A stretch of DNA of 64,000 nt from Nocardiopsis mwathae (GTDB taxonomy: Bacteria; Actinomycetota; Actinomycetes; Streptosporangiales; Streptosporangiaceae): positions 5,580,001 to 5,644,000 of the forward strand of contig NZ_JACHDS010000001.1 in the NCBI RefSeq assembly GCF_014201195.1. Direction: 5' to 3'. How positions within the stretch are numbered: the stretch's first letter is position 1; each line of letters starts with the position of its first letter. The notes beneath the pieces are model-generated. The model was given only the letters and a program-made list of their open reading frames with translations, was not told the DNA's origin and did no database searches. Both the position numbers and the translations under genes were made by a program. Shown here piece after piece: positions 51,672 to 61,400 of this stretch.

Positions 51672-51862
51672 CGTTCGTTCCCCCTGTTCGTTCCTGTCGT
51701 CATCCGATTCGTTCGGCCCGGGCGGTGCCGGGCGGAGCGATCGTCTCTACGCGTTACCGGAGGTAGCGCGCACCCCTAAGGACACGCTCGACCCCCGGAT
51801 GCTCACGCGGAATCCCGCGTGACCTGTGACACATTCGGGGTGGACGGCATCCCATCGGGGCA

Positions 51863-51890
51863 TTGCGGAACGTATATATGGAAATACTAT
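51863..51890 (+). promoter_or_regulatory. Candidate promoter of the ECF sigma gene
   Basis: TTGCGG (51863-51868) and TACTAT (51885-51890) are separated by 16 bp and lie about 40 bp before the sigma-factor ATG in an unusually AT-rich patch. No GGAAC...CGTT ECF-type autoregulatory promoter was evident. Confidence 0.4.
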
Positions 51891-51929
51891 GCGTGACACT
51901 GCCGAGTCGCTGCAGACACAGGCGGATGA

Positions 51930-52481
51930 ATGGCAAATACCCCGCATTCTGACGACACGCCGCTGGTCAAGCGCGCCCGCGACGGCGACGCCGCGGCGTT
52001 CGAAGCGCTGGTCCGGCTGCACCAGGACACCGCGTACCGGATCGCCCTGCGCATCCTCAACGCCCCGGCCGACGCCGCGGACGCGACGCAGGAGGCGCTC
52101 GTCGCGGCATGGCGCAGCCTCCCCGACCTGGACGACCCCGCGACGTTCCGGGCCTGGCTCTACCGCATCGTCACACGCCGCGCCCTGAACGCCGCCCGCG
52201 CGCGGACCCCGGAGTCGCCGACCGACCTCTCGGAGGGCGAGCGGCCCGGCCGGGCCGCCGGACCCGAACACCACACCGTCGCCGGCGGCCTGCGCGACGC
52301 CCTCGCCCAAGCCCTCCTCGACCTACCGCCGCAACAGCGCGTCTGCTGGATCCTGTACGAGATGGAGGAGATGAGCTACAGCGAGATCGCCGAGACCGTC
52401 GATGCGACGCCGGACGCGGTCCGCGGCCGGATCCACCGTGCCCGAGCCCACCTCGTGGAGGCGCTGAAGCCATGGCGATAG
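51930..52481 (+). CDS. ECF-type RNA polymerase sigma factor
   Basis: A 183-aa sigma-70 family protein. Region 2 is VRLHQDTAYRIALRILNAPA, DAADATQEALVAAWRSLPDL and FRAWLYRIVTRRALNAAR. Region 4 is LLDLPPQQRVCWILYEMEEM and SYSEIAETVDATPDAVRGRI with HRARAHL. The next gene overlaps its end by 10 bp and has a Cys/His cluster, suggesting an anti-sigma factor. Divergence from the Asp23 operon suggests it controls envelope-stress genes. Confidence 0.9.
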   Translation: MANTPHSDDTPLVKRARDGDAAAFEALVRLHQDTAYRIALRILNAPADAADATQEALVAAWRSLPDLDDPATFRAWLYRIVTRRALNAARARTPESPTDLSEGERPGRAAGPEHHTVAGGLRDALAQALLDLPPQQRVCWILYEMEEMSYSEIAETVDATPDAVRGRIHRARAHLVEALKPWR

Positions 52482-53020
52482 AGGACACCGACCACGAACG
52501 GCTGCCGTGCGGCTCCGACATCGACGCGGTCCTGGAACACGAGCGCGACGGCGCTCCGACCGACCATGAGCTCCACTGCCCGCACTGCCGCGCGGCGGTC
52601 GAGGAGCACAGCGTCCTGCACGCGGCCCGCACCGAGCTCGCCACGGAGCGCGTGGTGGCCCCACCGCACCTGCTCGACGACGTGATGCGGCTGGTCCGCG
52701 CCGACCCGAGGTCGCGCCGGGTACTGCCGGTGCCCGGAGAGGAAGAGGGAGTGACCCGGGTCAGGCGCTCGGCCGCGGCCGCCGTGCTGCGGACCGCGGC
52801 CGAGGACGTACCCGGTGTGGCCGACGCCCGCGTCACGGAGCTCACCGAGGGAGACGACGGGATCGAGGTCGCGCTGCGCGTACGGCTGTACACGGGCACG
52901 CCCGTCCCGCGGGTGGACACCGCTCTGCGCACCCGGGTGGCCGAGGTCGCCCGCGACCAGCTCGGCTGGAGTGCCGCCCGGGTGGACATCTCCGTCATCG
53001 ACCTCGAAAACGGAGGCTGA
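52472..53020 (+). CDS. Putative anti-sigma factor fused to an Asp23-like region
   Basis: A 182-aa protein. The N-terminal 60 residues carry HELHCPHCRAAVEEHS, a zinc-binding anti-sigma-type pattern (H-x3-C-x2-C). The C-terminal 100 residues, RRSAAAAVLRTAAEDVPGVA, DARVTELTEGDDGIEVALRV, RVDTALRTRVAEVARDQLGW and AARVDISVIDLE, follow the Asp23/Gls24 pattern. It lacks a membrane segment. Its ATG lies inside the sigma gene, so both are coupled. A cytoplasmic anti-sigma sensing envelope state through Asp23 is inference. Confidence 0.7.
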   Translation: MAIEDTDHERLPCGSDIDAVLEHERDGAPTDHELHCPHCRAAVEEHSVLHAARTELATERVVAPPHLLDDVMRLVRADPRSRRVLPVPGEEEGVTRVRRSAAAAVLRTAAEDVPGVADARVTELTEGDDGIEVALRVRLYTGTPVPRVDTALRTRVAEVARDQLGWSAARVDISVIDLENGG

Positions 53021-53145
53021 CGGGGCCCGGTAACGCGCGGACGTGCGACCCCCGGCGGCGGCGCACCAACCGGTCGCCCTGTACTCTGCGGTCCGCTTAC
53101 GCTGCCGTCCGCGTCCGCCGACGGTCACGACCAGCAGGGGGTGGC

Positions 53146-53667
53146 ATGGCCTTCACGCGACTGCTCTCCACCGATGACGCACCGGCTCTGGCCGAGGTGC
53201 TGAGTGGGAACCGCGGATTCCTCGCCCCGTGGGAGCCGGTCCGCGGGGACGACTTCTTCGGTGTCGAGGGGCAGCTGGACATCGTCCGGCGCGATCTGCG
53301 GGAGTATGCCGAGGGCAGGATGCTGCCGCTGGCCATCGTCGCCGGCGGTGGGCTGGTCGGCCGGATCAATGTCAACGGGATCACCCGGGGCGCGTTCCAG
53401 TCGGCGTCGATCGGCTACTGGGTCGGTGCGTCCCACAGCGGGAGGGGGATCGCGACCGGGGCCGTGGCGGAGACCAAGGAGAGGGCCTTCGCCGGCCTGG
53501 GTCTGCACCGCCTCCAGGCGGAGACGCTGATCGGGAACACGGCCTCGCGGGTGGTCCTGGAGCGCAACGGGTTCACCCCCTTCGGCATCGCGCCGAAGTT
53601 CCTGAGGATCGCGGGCCGCTGGCAGGACCACATCCTCTACCAGGCCCTCAACCCCGAAGAGGACTGA
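53146..53667 (+). CDS. GNAT acetyltransferase, RimJ/RimL-type
   Basis: A 173-aa protein with ALAEVLSGNRGFLAPWEPVR at the start, VGRINVNGITRGAFQSASIG, YWVGASHSGRGIATGAVAET (acetyl-CoA loop G-R-G-I-A) and ASRVVLERNGFTPFGIAP. This is the pattern of ribosomal-protein alanine acetyltransferases, which N-acetylate protein N-termini. It stands alone. The ATG has GGGGGT upstream. Confidence 0.85.
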   Translation: MAFTRLLSTDDAPALAEVLSGNRGFLAPWEPVRGDDFFGVEGQLDIVRRDLREYAEGRMLPLAIVAGGGLVGRINVNGITRGAFQSASIGYWVGASHSGRGIATGAVAETKERAFAGLGLHRLQAETLIGNTASRVVLERNGFTPFGIAPKFLRIAGRWQDHILYQALNPEED

Positions 53668-53939
53668 CGGCGTCGGCGGAGCGGCGCGGATCGTCCCGGG
53701 GGCGCCCCCGCGGTCCGGCGCACGAACCGATGGGTTCGTGGACCTCCGCGCTTCGTGGGATACGCCCTGACCCGTTCCGCGCAGGTCGTCGCCACGCCTC
53801 TCAGGCGCGTCCTCACCGACCCTCCGGCCGTGCGCCGAAGCCGACGGGAGACACCGTAGGACGCACTGTAATGTGACCCGCACAGTCGAGTAGCCGCAGA
53901 TCAGTCTGCTTCCGATCGTTCCGACCGAAGGGCCGCGCG

Positions 53940-55055
53940 GTGAGGATCACCTGGGATCAGGTTCTGGCATGGCGCCTACGGCGGCAGTTCGTCGCTCCGC
54001 GCGGAGACGCGGGCGCGAGCGAGATCATCGCCCGACTGGCCGGGGTACAGGCTCAGGTGGCCGCGGCGGCCGAGTCGGCCGTCGGGAACCGGCAGAACCA
54101 CCCCCGGCCGGGCCAGATCGACGCCGCGCTCGACGAGCGTTCCGTCATCAAGACCTGGTCGATGCGGGGCACCCTGCACCTGATCGACTCCGGTGACGCC
54201 GCCGCCTATCTGTCGCTGCTCGCTTCGGGCAGGACCTGGGAAAAGCCCTCCTGGCAGAAGGCGTTCGGCGCCTCCCCTCAGGAGATCGAGGATCTGGCCG
54301 AGGCCGTGTCCGACATCCTGCGCGACCGGGTCCTCACCCGGGCGCGGATGGTGTCCCACCTGGTGGAGGACCCGCGGTTCGCAGGTATGGAGGAACACCT
54401 GCGGTCGGGTTGGGGCACCCTCCTCAAGCCCCTGGCCTGGAAAGGTGTGCTGTGCCACGGCCCGAAGCAGGAAGGGGCGACCACCTTCACCTCACCGGTC
54501 AACCTGCTGCCCGACTGGAGCGGGCTGCCCGGCCCCGATGAGGCCGCGCCGGTCGCGATCAGCGCCTACCTCGGTGCCCACGGCCCCGCCACCCCTGAGG
54601 GCTTCGACGCCTGGCTGTCCCGCAACAGCCTGCGCACAACCGTCGTCCGCCGTTGGTTCCAGGAGATGGGCGGCGCACTCAAGCAGGTGGAGGTCGACGG
54701 GGAACCGGCCTTCATCCTCACCGAGCACGCCGACGAGCTGGCCGCCATGGAACCGGACTCCTCGGTCCGCCTCCTCGGCGCCTTCGATCAGTACGTCCTC
54801 GGGGCGGGTACGCGGGAGACCCGGATCCTGCCCGCCCGGCATCGGGCGAAGGTGAGCCGGACCGCGGGGTGGATCTCTCCCGTGGTCCTGGTGGGGGGCC
54901 GGATCGTGGGGGTGTGGGACAGCTCGGACGGCGTAGCGACGGTCCGCCTGTTCGAGGACGCCCCGACCCCGGCGACCGACGCCCTGGAGGCCGAGGTCGA
55001 TCGCGTCTCCCGCCTCGGAAGCGAAGGAGACCTCACCCTGCGGGTGGAGCGGTGA
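53940..55055 (+). CDS. Winged-helix DNA glycosylase-like protein (AlkZ-type)
   Basis: A 371-aa protein of the HTH_42/AlkZ type. ARLAGVQAQV holds the catalytic QxQ signature (Gln37, Gln39). KTWSMRGTLHLIDSGDAAAY, SGWGTLLKPLAWKGVLCHG and LLGAFDQYVLGAGTRET follow as in the family. AlkZ proteins unhook azinomycin-type crosslinks, and relatives repair alkylated bases. The GTG at 53940 is the start. It lies alone with no biosynthetic genes nearby, so it is probably a housekeeping repair paralogue. Confidence 0.8.
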   Translation: MRITWDQVLAWRLRRQFVAPRGDAGASEIIARLAGVQAQVAAAAESAVGNRQNHPRPGQIDAALDERSVIKTWSMRGTLHLIDSGDAAAYLSLLASGRTWEKPSWQKAFGASPQEIEDLAEAVSDILRDRVLTRARMVSHLVEDPRFAGMEEHLRSGWGTLLKPLAWKGVLCHGPKQEGATTFTSPVNLLPDWSGLPGPDEAAPVAISAYLGAHGPATPEGFDAWLSRNSLRTTVVRRWFQEMGGALKQVEVDGEPAFILTEHADELAAMEPDSSVRLLGAFDQYVLGAGTRETRILPARHRAKVSRTAGWISPVVLVGGRIVGVWDSSDGVATVRLFEDAPTPATDALEAEVDRVSRLGSEGDLTLRVER

Positions 55056-55177
55056 GGCGCGGCGCCGCCGAGGGCGCGGCCGGCGGCCCGGTCAGGCCTC
55101 GCGGGGATCAGGCCTCCGGATCACCCGGGCGCCGTGCTCCGGGCCCCGGCCCTCCACCGCTGCCGGAGCCGGCGGCG

Positions 55178-56344
55178 TCAGGCGCTCAGTTCGGTGACCG
55201 GTCGGTGGTGCTTCGGAAACAGAGGGCCGACGAGGACGCGGGAGAGGCCCGGGAGCCGCATGGCCCGGAAGCCCCAGCGGCGGAGGAGGAGCTTGGTCGC
55301 CGTGGTGGGCAGGAACCATTCGGTGACACGGTCCCGTGCCGCCCGCTGGATGTCGGTCGTCACCGGGCGCCAGCGTCGCTCATAGTCGGCCAGTGCCTCG
55401 GGCACCGGGACGGCGGCGCGCAGGCGTTCGGCGAGCAGATAGGCTCCGGCGACACCCAGCGACGCCCCCTGCCCCGCGATGAGCGACACGGCGTGCGCGG
55501 CGTCGCCGAGGAGTACCACCCGCCCCTCGGTCCACCGCGGCATGTCGATCTGGGCCACCTGGTCGTAATACATCCGGTCCGGTGGCGGGCAGTGCTCCAG
55601 TGCGCGTTCCGCCAGCTCGCCCAGCCCGGCGTGGGTGCGGCGTAGGGCCGCGCGCGGGTCCTCGGGCAGTGTCGGGTCGCCGGTGCGGTGCACGGCGAAG
55701 ACCGCGACGCGACCCTCGTCGAGGCCGTAGAAGCCCATCTGGCGATCGAGCGTCTCGGTGAGCACGAACCGGCCCCGCACCCGCTCGAACATCCACGGGT
55801 CGGTGAACACGTACGCCGCGGTCTGCATGCCGAGGTAGCGGACGTAGTCGTCCTGGGGGCCGAAGGCGAGCTCGCGCACCCGGGAATGCACTCCGTCGGC
55901 ACCGACCACCAGGTCCGCGTCGAAGGCGGCGCCGTCGGACAGGCCGACCCTGGTGTCGTCGATCCATTCGACCGTGGTTCCGTACCGCAGGTCGATGTGG
56001 TCGGTGACGGTCTCGCGCAGCAGTTTCTCCAGCTCGGGGCGCATGATGCTGACGACCGCGCCGTTCAGCGCCTTGGAGAACAGGGAGTAGTCGACGCTGA
56101 CGGTCGCGCGGCCCCGGTCGTCGATGTACCGGAACTCCTCGACCGGGCCGGCGCGCTCGCGCAGCCGCGGCTGCAGGCCCATCGCGGTCAGGGCGTCGAA
56201 GCCGGGACCGAAGAAGTCGATCATGTAGCCCTGGGGGCGCGGGCCCGGTGCGCGTTCGGCGACGTGTACCTCCCAGCCGTGGTGCCGAAGCCGGTTGGCC
56301 AGGGCGAGGCCGGCGATCCCGGCGCCGCAGATGACGGCTCTCAT
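55178..56344 (-). CDS. FAD-dependent monooxygenase
   Basis: A 388-aa flavoprotein monooxygenase. AVICGAGIAGLALANRLRHH is the N-terminal Rossmann loop, LVVGADGVHSRVRE the DG motif and VVLLGDAAHAVSLIAGQGAS the GD motif. It resembles the group that contains TetX-like and aromatic hydroxylases. The ATG at 56344 overlaps the TetR stop as ATGA, so it is under the regulator's promoter and is its likely target. Confidence 0.85.
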   Translation of the reverse strand: MRAVICGAGIAGLALANRLRHHGWEVHVAERAPGPRPQGYMIDFFGPGFDALTAMGLQPRLRERAGPVEEFRYIDDRGRATVSVDYSLFSKALNGAVVSIMRPELEKLLRETVTDHIDLRYGTTVEWIDDTRVGLSDGAAFDADLVVGADGVHSRVRELAFGPQDDYVRYLGMQTAAYVFTDPWMFERVRGRFVLTETLDRQMGFYGLDEGRVAVFAVHRTGDPTLPEDPRAALRRTHAGLGELAERALEHCPPPDRMYYDQVAQIDMPRWTEGRVVLLGDAAHAVSLIAGQGASLGVAGAYLLAERLRAAVPVPEALADYERRWRPVTTDIQRAARDRVTEWFLPTTATKLLLRRWGFRAMRLPGLSRVLVGPLFPKHHRPVTELSA

Positions 56345-56928
56345 TCGGGTGCTCCATCCGTGTCGGGTCGGGTGACCGCGCGCACCAGAGGTGCGATCTC
56401 GGCGGCCGACAGCTCCGGGTTGATGCCCTTGTGCAGCACGAATCCGTCGAGGAGGGCCAGGACCAGGTTCGCGGCGGCCTCGGGGGAGTGGTGCCCGGAG
56501 CGGGTCAGGGAGGCGGTGAGGTCGCCGCGGAACTCGGCCATGAGTTCGCTGATCCGCTCGCGCAGCCGCGCGTCTCGGGTGGCGGCGAGGTAGGCCTCGA
56601 TGAACAGGAGGGATGTCGGGTCGCCGCCGCTGTACCGGTCGAGGAAGGACAGCATGGCCGTGACGCCCTCGGTCGGACCGTCCGCTGTGGCGAGCAGCGC
56701 GGCGGTGTCGTCGAGCGTGCGGCGCATCTCGCCCAGGGCGGCCTGGCGCAGCAGTGCCTGGAGCGAGTCGAAGTGGTAGTGCACCAGCCCGGGGCGCATG
56801 TCGGCGCGCTCGGCGAGGACGCGGGTGCTCACCGCGGTCCAGCCGACCTCTCCGATGAGCTCCCGGGCGGCCGCCAGGAGGCGCGCACGTGCGTCCCGGC
56901 CGCGTTCGGCGTTGGTCTGCCCAGCCAT
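56341..56928 (-). CDS. TetR-family regulator
   Basis: A 195-aa repressor-type protein. The helix-turn-helix is ARLLAAARELIGEVGWTAVS then TRVLAERADMRPGLVHYHF. The C-terminal half is the helical ligand-binding domain (LLFIEAYLAATRDARLRERI; AAANLVLALLDGFVLHKGIN). It is translationally coupled to the monooxygenase gene. A near-perfect dyad lies 9 bp upstream of its start and is its probable operator. Confidence 0.9.
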   Translation of the reverse strand: MAGQTNAERGRDARARLLAAARELIGEVGWTAVSTRVLAERADMRPGLVHYHFDSLQALLRQAALGEMRRTLDDTAALLATADGPTEGVTAMLSFLDRYSGGDPTSLLFIEAYLAATRDARLRERISELMAEFRGDLTASLTRSGHHSPEAAANLVLALLDGFVLHKGINPELSAAEIAPLVRAVTRPDTDGAPE

Positions 56929-56936
56929 ATCCGTTC

Positions 56937-56967
56937 CTTGGTCGATCGTATTGGACGGTTGACCAAG
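56937..56967. promoter_or_regulatory. Candidate TetR operator dyad
   Basis: CTTGGTCGA (56937-56945) and TTGACCAAG (56959-56967) are inverted with one mismatch around 13 bp, directly upstream of the TetR start. Autorepression of the TetR-monooxygenase pair is inferred. Confidence 0.6.
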
Positions 56968-57108
56968 ATGAGCGTATCAGGAGTGCGACGCGCCTGACAG
57001 GTGGGCCGGAGGCGGATACCGCCGTCGAGGTTCGCGGTGGTGCCGATGCCCGGCCCGCTCGCTCATCGGAGCGGCGGCGGCCGGTTTCCGGGGGCCTTCC
57101 GGGCGGAG

Positions 57109-58098
57109 CTAGCGGGGGTTTCCGCGCGGTTTGAGGGTGGCGTTGGGCAGGGCGGGTGCGGGGAGCCGGTCGCCCGGGTACCCCTCGACGGCGCCGAACC
57201 GCTCGGAGGCGGCCTCCCAGTCCTCCCTGGCCTGGACGATGTCCTCGTGGGTGCGGCCGACGAAGTTCCACCACATGACGATCTCCTCCCCGAACGGGGG
57301 GCCGCCGAGCAGGACCATCCGCGCGGGGGCGGACGACTCGTTGGTGATCGCCAGGGTGTCGGTCCCGGGGCGGAGGTAGCCGAGTTCCGCCGGGCGCAGC
57401 AGGGTGTCGGCCATGCGGACGTCCCCGCTGTCCACGAGGAGGCCGTGCTCGAAGGCGGGGTCCACGCCGAGTGTGATCGCGGCCTGCGGGTCGAGGGTGA
57501 TCTGGGCACCGAGCAGGGGGGTGAACGTCCGTATCGGGGAGGAGTCTCCGGCGAGGGAGCCCAGGAAGACCCTGATCTCGGCACCGTCGATCCGCACGGG
57601 CTCGGGTGCGTGGTGCCGGAAGTCGCGTCGGGCGGTGCGGTGCCCTTCGGGCAGTGCCACCCAGAGCTGGACACCGTGGAGGACGGCGGTGCGCTCGGTG
57701 GAGACCTCCGAGTGGGCGATGCCGTGCCCGCCCGTCATGAGGTTGAGCTCACCGGGCCGGATGAAAGCGTGGCTGCCGAGGCTGTCGCGGTGTTCGACCT
57801 CCCCGCTGAACAGCCAGCTCACCGTCTGCAGGCCGGTGTGCGGGTGCGGGGGTACGACCATTCCCCCGCGCCCGGTGTCGTGGGGACCGTAGTGGTCGGC
57901 GAAGCACCAGGCCCCGATCATCGTGCGGGCCCGCTGAGGCAGAGTCCGCCGCACGGATATCGCCCGCGGCCCGCCCAGGGGCACATCCCGCGAGGTGAGC
58001 ACGTCGACCCGCGGCGCCTCGGTCGGCGGTCGGCCGTCCGCCTTCTCACCGCATCTCAGCTCGACCGGCTGGGCTTCCACGTTGCTCACCGGAACCAC
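57109..58098 (-). CDS. Pirin family protein
   Basis: A 329-aa bicupin. MIGAWCFADHYGP, PPHPHTGLQTVSWLFSGEVE, HRDSLGSHAFIRPGELNLMT and GGHGIAHSEVS are the N-terminal pirin domain with the metal-binding His and Glu residues. The C-terminal cupin ends before FVGRTHEDIVQAREDW. Pirins are iron-binding oxygenase-like proteins; some are quercetinases. It stands between the TetR and AAA-regulator genes on the minus strand. Confidence 0.85.
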   Translation of the reverse strand: MVPVSNVEAQPVELRCGEKADGRPPTEAPRVDVLTSRDVPLGGPRAISVRRTLPQRARTMIGAWCFADHYGPHDTGRGGMVVPPHPHTGLQTVSWLFSGEVEHRDSLGSHAFIRPGELNLMTGGHGIAHSEVSTERTAVLHGVQLWVALPEGHRTARRDFRHHAPEPVRIDGAEIRVFLGSLAGDSSPIRTFTPLLGAQITLDPQAAITLGVDPAFEHGLLVDSGDVRMADTLLRPAELGYLRPGTDTLAITNESSAPARMVLLGGPPFGEEIVMWWNFVGRTHEDIVQAREDWEAASERFGAVEGYPGDRLPAPALPNATLKPRGNPR

Positions 58099-58414
58099 CT
58101 CTCCACCCGTCCGGAGAACCGGAGTCGTCGTCGGCGTCGACGGCGAGCAGGACCGGCCCGCCCGCGCTCGGTTTCTCCAACGCGCCGATCATCCCGATCA
58201 TGCCCGGGATCGTCTCCTCGGTCCACGCCACGTCCGGCGAGGCGATGGACTCCGCCCGGGCCCGAACACCGGGATCGGGAGGTCGTGCCTGTCCCGGAAA
58301 CCCGGTCGGTCGGCTCGCGACGGCCGTCACCCGGTGAGGCCCGGAACCCGAGCAGGGAAGGCGGTCGTCGGCCGACCGCGCACAGACCGTGCGCGGCCGA
58401 CCCTTCCGTCGTCC
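58099..58414. other. Gap with terminator before the pirin gene
   Basis: About 315 bp without a supported gene; a 94-codon minus-strand frame overlapping the pirin start has no recognisable motif. The hairpin at 58367-58401 is listed separately. Confidence 0.4.
58367..58401. terminator. Bulged GC-rich hairpin
   Basis: GTCGGCC (58367-58373) pairs with GGCCGAC (58395-58401), with GCGCAC and GTGCGC pairing inside and a 4-nt bulge. It lies just beyond the stop of the AAA regulator and is its likely terminator. Confidence 0.5.
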
Positions 58415-61400
58415 TCACAGGGCCCATACGGGTTGCTCGCGGGGAGCGTAGCTGCAGGTGATGCCGGTACTGACGGACGCACGGAGGTGCGCGGCGGCCT
58501 CGGGGTGAAGGGTTTCGAGGCGCCGGAGTGCGTGCCGGATCCGGGCGGTCACCGTTTTGCGGACCCGCTCGCCCTCGTCGCCGAGTCGCCGAGCGCGCCC
58601 ACCGAGGCCGGAAGCCGCCCTGAGCTCATCGATCAGGATGTCGCGTTCACGGTCGATCTCCGCGGCACGCCGGTCGTCCTGGAGTTCGTGGGCCCGCTGC
58701 GCCTCCTCCTCCAACCGCGCCAGCCGCTCACGGTAGGCGGCCCGTGCACGGTCGTCGAGGACGTCGTCGGAACCCATGCTCCCGGCGGCCGCCACCTCCC
58801 CACCCTCCGCAGGCGCCACCAGGTCCACCGCCCGCACGTCCCGGTAGGGCAGGCCGATCAGCACATGCAGGTCGTGGAGGCCCTTCATATCGGGGACGTG
58901 CACCGTGTGCCCTCGGTAACCGATGGCCCACACCCCGCCCTCACGCCGGAAGACGCCCTCGTCCGCGGCTCGGGGCGGGGTACCGTTCGCTTCCGTCGGG
59001 GCCTGGTCCCGCAGGTCGGCGGCGCGCTCCAGGACACGGCCCATTCCGATCTCCTCCGCCTCCCGTTCCACATGGTCGAGGAGCTGCGCCGCGGTGTGGG
59101 CATCGCCGGGGCCGCCGCGCGCCTTGAGGACCTCGGCCAGGCGCACCCTGGCTTCGAGCGCCCACGGCCGGGCGCGGAGCCGGTCCGCCGCGGCCCGGGC
59201 GGCCTCGAAGCGCTCGGCCGCCTCGTCCCACCGCTGCTGTGCCGCGTCGATGAGGGCCGCCCAGTACACCACGGGCCCGTCGAGCGTGGCGCCGCCCACG
59301 ACGACCCACTGCCCGGTGTAGGGCGCGATGGCCGAGCGCGCCCGCTCGCAGTGGTCAGCATCCCCCGACACCGCCGCCAGCTCGGCCTGGAACCTCAGCC
59401 AGAGGGGCATGAACCAGCGGGCGATGGCACTCTTGTCGGCCTCCGCCGCGTAGCGGACCGCGGAGGCCACCTCTCCACGGCGGATATGGGTGATCGCGTC
59501 GAGGAGGGACCGGTAGGGGTGTTCGGGGCCGGCCCCGGAACGGAGGACCGCCTCGGCCTCGTCGATGCGCCCCCGCTGCAGCTCCAGCGCCCAGCGCTGC
59601 TGGCGCCACAGGTCGGCGTCGCCGACCTCACCGATCTGCTCGCCGAGCTCCCGTGCCAGGTCGACGAGGTCACCTGCCCGCTCGAAGTCGCCGGTCAGAG
59701 CGGACACGGCGCCCTGGTGGGAGAGCGCCTCGAAGCGGAAGCGCGGCAGTCGGCTCCGCTCGGCGGCGGCGACGAACGAGGCCAGTTCGTCGAAGGCGCG
59801 TGGATCCCCCAACTCCAGGAGGTCCCATACACGCAGCGACGACGCGCGAAGCTCCATCTCCAGTGCGCCCGCCCGGCGCGCCACCACCGCCATCTCCGCT
59901 GCGAGGCCCGCCCTCCGCGAAGCGGTGTCCGGGCCCCACATCGATTCGTGCGCTGCCAGGAGGCAGGAACACAGCACGTCGGGGTCGTCCGTCTCCCGTG
60001 CCAGGTCGACGGCGCGCGCCGTCATCTCCCGAGCCTCCTCGTCACGGCCGTTGTAGGCCCGAACGAGGCCCGACGCGGCGAGCAGACGCACCGCCGCCGC
60101 GTCGCTCGGCGGAGTCCCGGCCGCGGTGAGGCCGGTGCGCGCCTCGTCGAGAAGGTCGAGTGCCAGCCGGTCGTCGTCTCCGAGGTAGGTGGGGCCGTAC
60201 AGGCCGAGGACGGCGTCGGCCAGCAGTTCCGCGTCGCCCAGGACGCGCGCGGCCTCGACCGCCTCGGTGGCCGTCCGCCTCGCCTCGTGCAGGTCTCCGG
60301 CGCGCTGCTGCTCGGAGGCGAGCCTGAGCAGCAGGTCGATGCGCGTCCGCGGCTCTGCCGCGGGGGTGAGCTCCAGGGCGCGGTGGTAGTGGCCGACCGC
60401 TTCCTCGAAGGCGAGCCGATCGTCGGCCTCGCGCGCGGCGGTCAGCAGGTGCTCGCGCGCTTCCTTCGGCTCGATCTCGGGCACCGCGAGGTAGGCGTGG
60501 TTCGCCAGGTCGGCCGTTGCCAGCCGGGCACCGGTCCTGAGTCGGTCTTCGTGCACGCGGACCACGGTCGCGTGGTGGGTGCGCTGCTCGGAGGAGCTGA
60601 GCGCTTGGTACAGGCTTTCACGGACGAGTCCGTGAGCGAACGCGAACCGACCGTCGCCCAGCGGGGTGACCAGCCGTGCCGCGGCTGCTTCGTGGAGCAG
60701 CAGGTTCACCTGCGGCAGCGGGAGCGCGGCGGCGGTGGCGAGGATCCGGCGATCGAACTCCTGCCCGAGCACCGACGCTGCGGAAAGGGAGGCCGCGACC
60801 GCGTCGGGCAGGTGGGAGATCCGCCGCTCGATCACCTCCCTGACGCCGGCCGGGATCGCTTCGGGGGGACTCCCGCTGCGCCACAGCCGGGCGGTCTGCT
60901 CCACGAACAACGGGTTGCCGCCGGTGCGCCGGTAGACCTCCTCGACCAGTGGGTCATCGGGCTCGCGACCGGCTGCGTCGGTGATGAGTGCCCGGACACC
61001 GCCGGGGGAGAGGCCGGTGAGCGTCACCGTCGTGGCCCGCGCCGTGAGCGGGGCGAGCAGCGGCCGCAGCGGGTGGCCGGGAGCCTCCGCCTCGACGTCG
61101 CGATACGCGCCCACGAGGAGCATCGGCTCGAACCAGATGTGCCGGACCAGGAACTCCAGCAGTTTCACCGAGGCGGTGTCGGCCCGATGCAGGTCGTCGA
61201 TCGCGATCACCAGCGGGTGGCTCCGCGCGGCCGCTGCGAGCAGCGTCATCACCGCGTCGTAGACCCGGAAGGCGCCACCGGGGGCGACCTGGTGCACAGG
61301 CCGCCCGCTCGCTTCGCCGAGGAGGATGTCCAGCCCCTCGCCCGCCGCGCTCCGGGCCGCGTCCCACTCCTTGGGTGGAAGGATCCTGCGGAGCCGGCGC

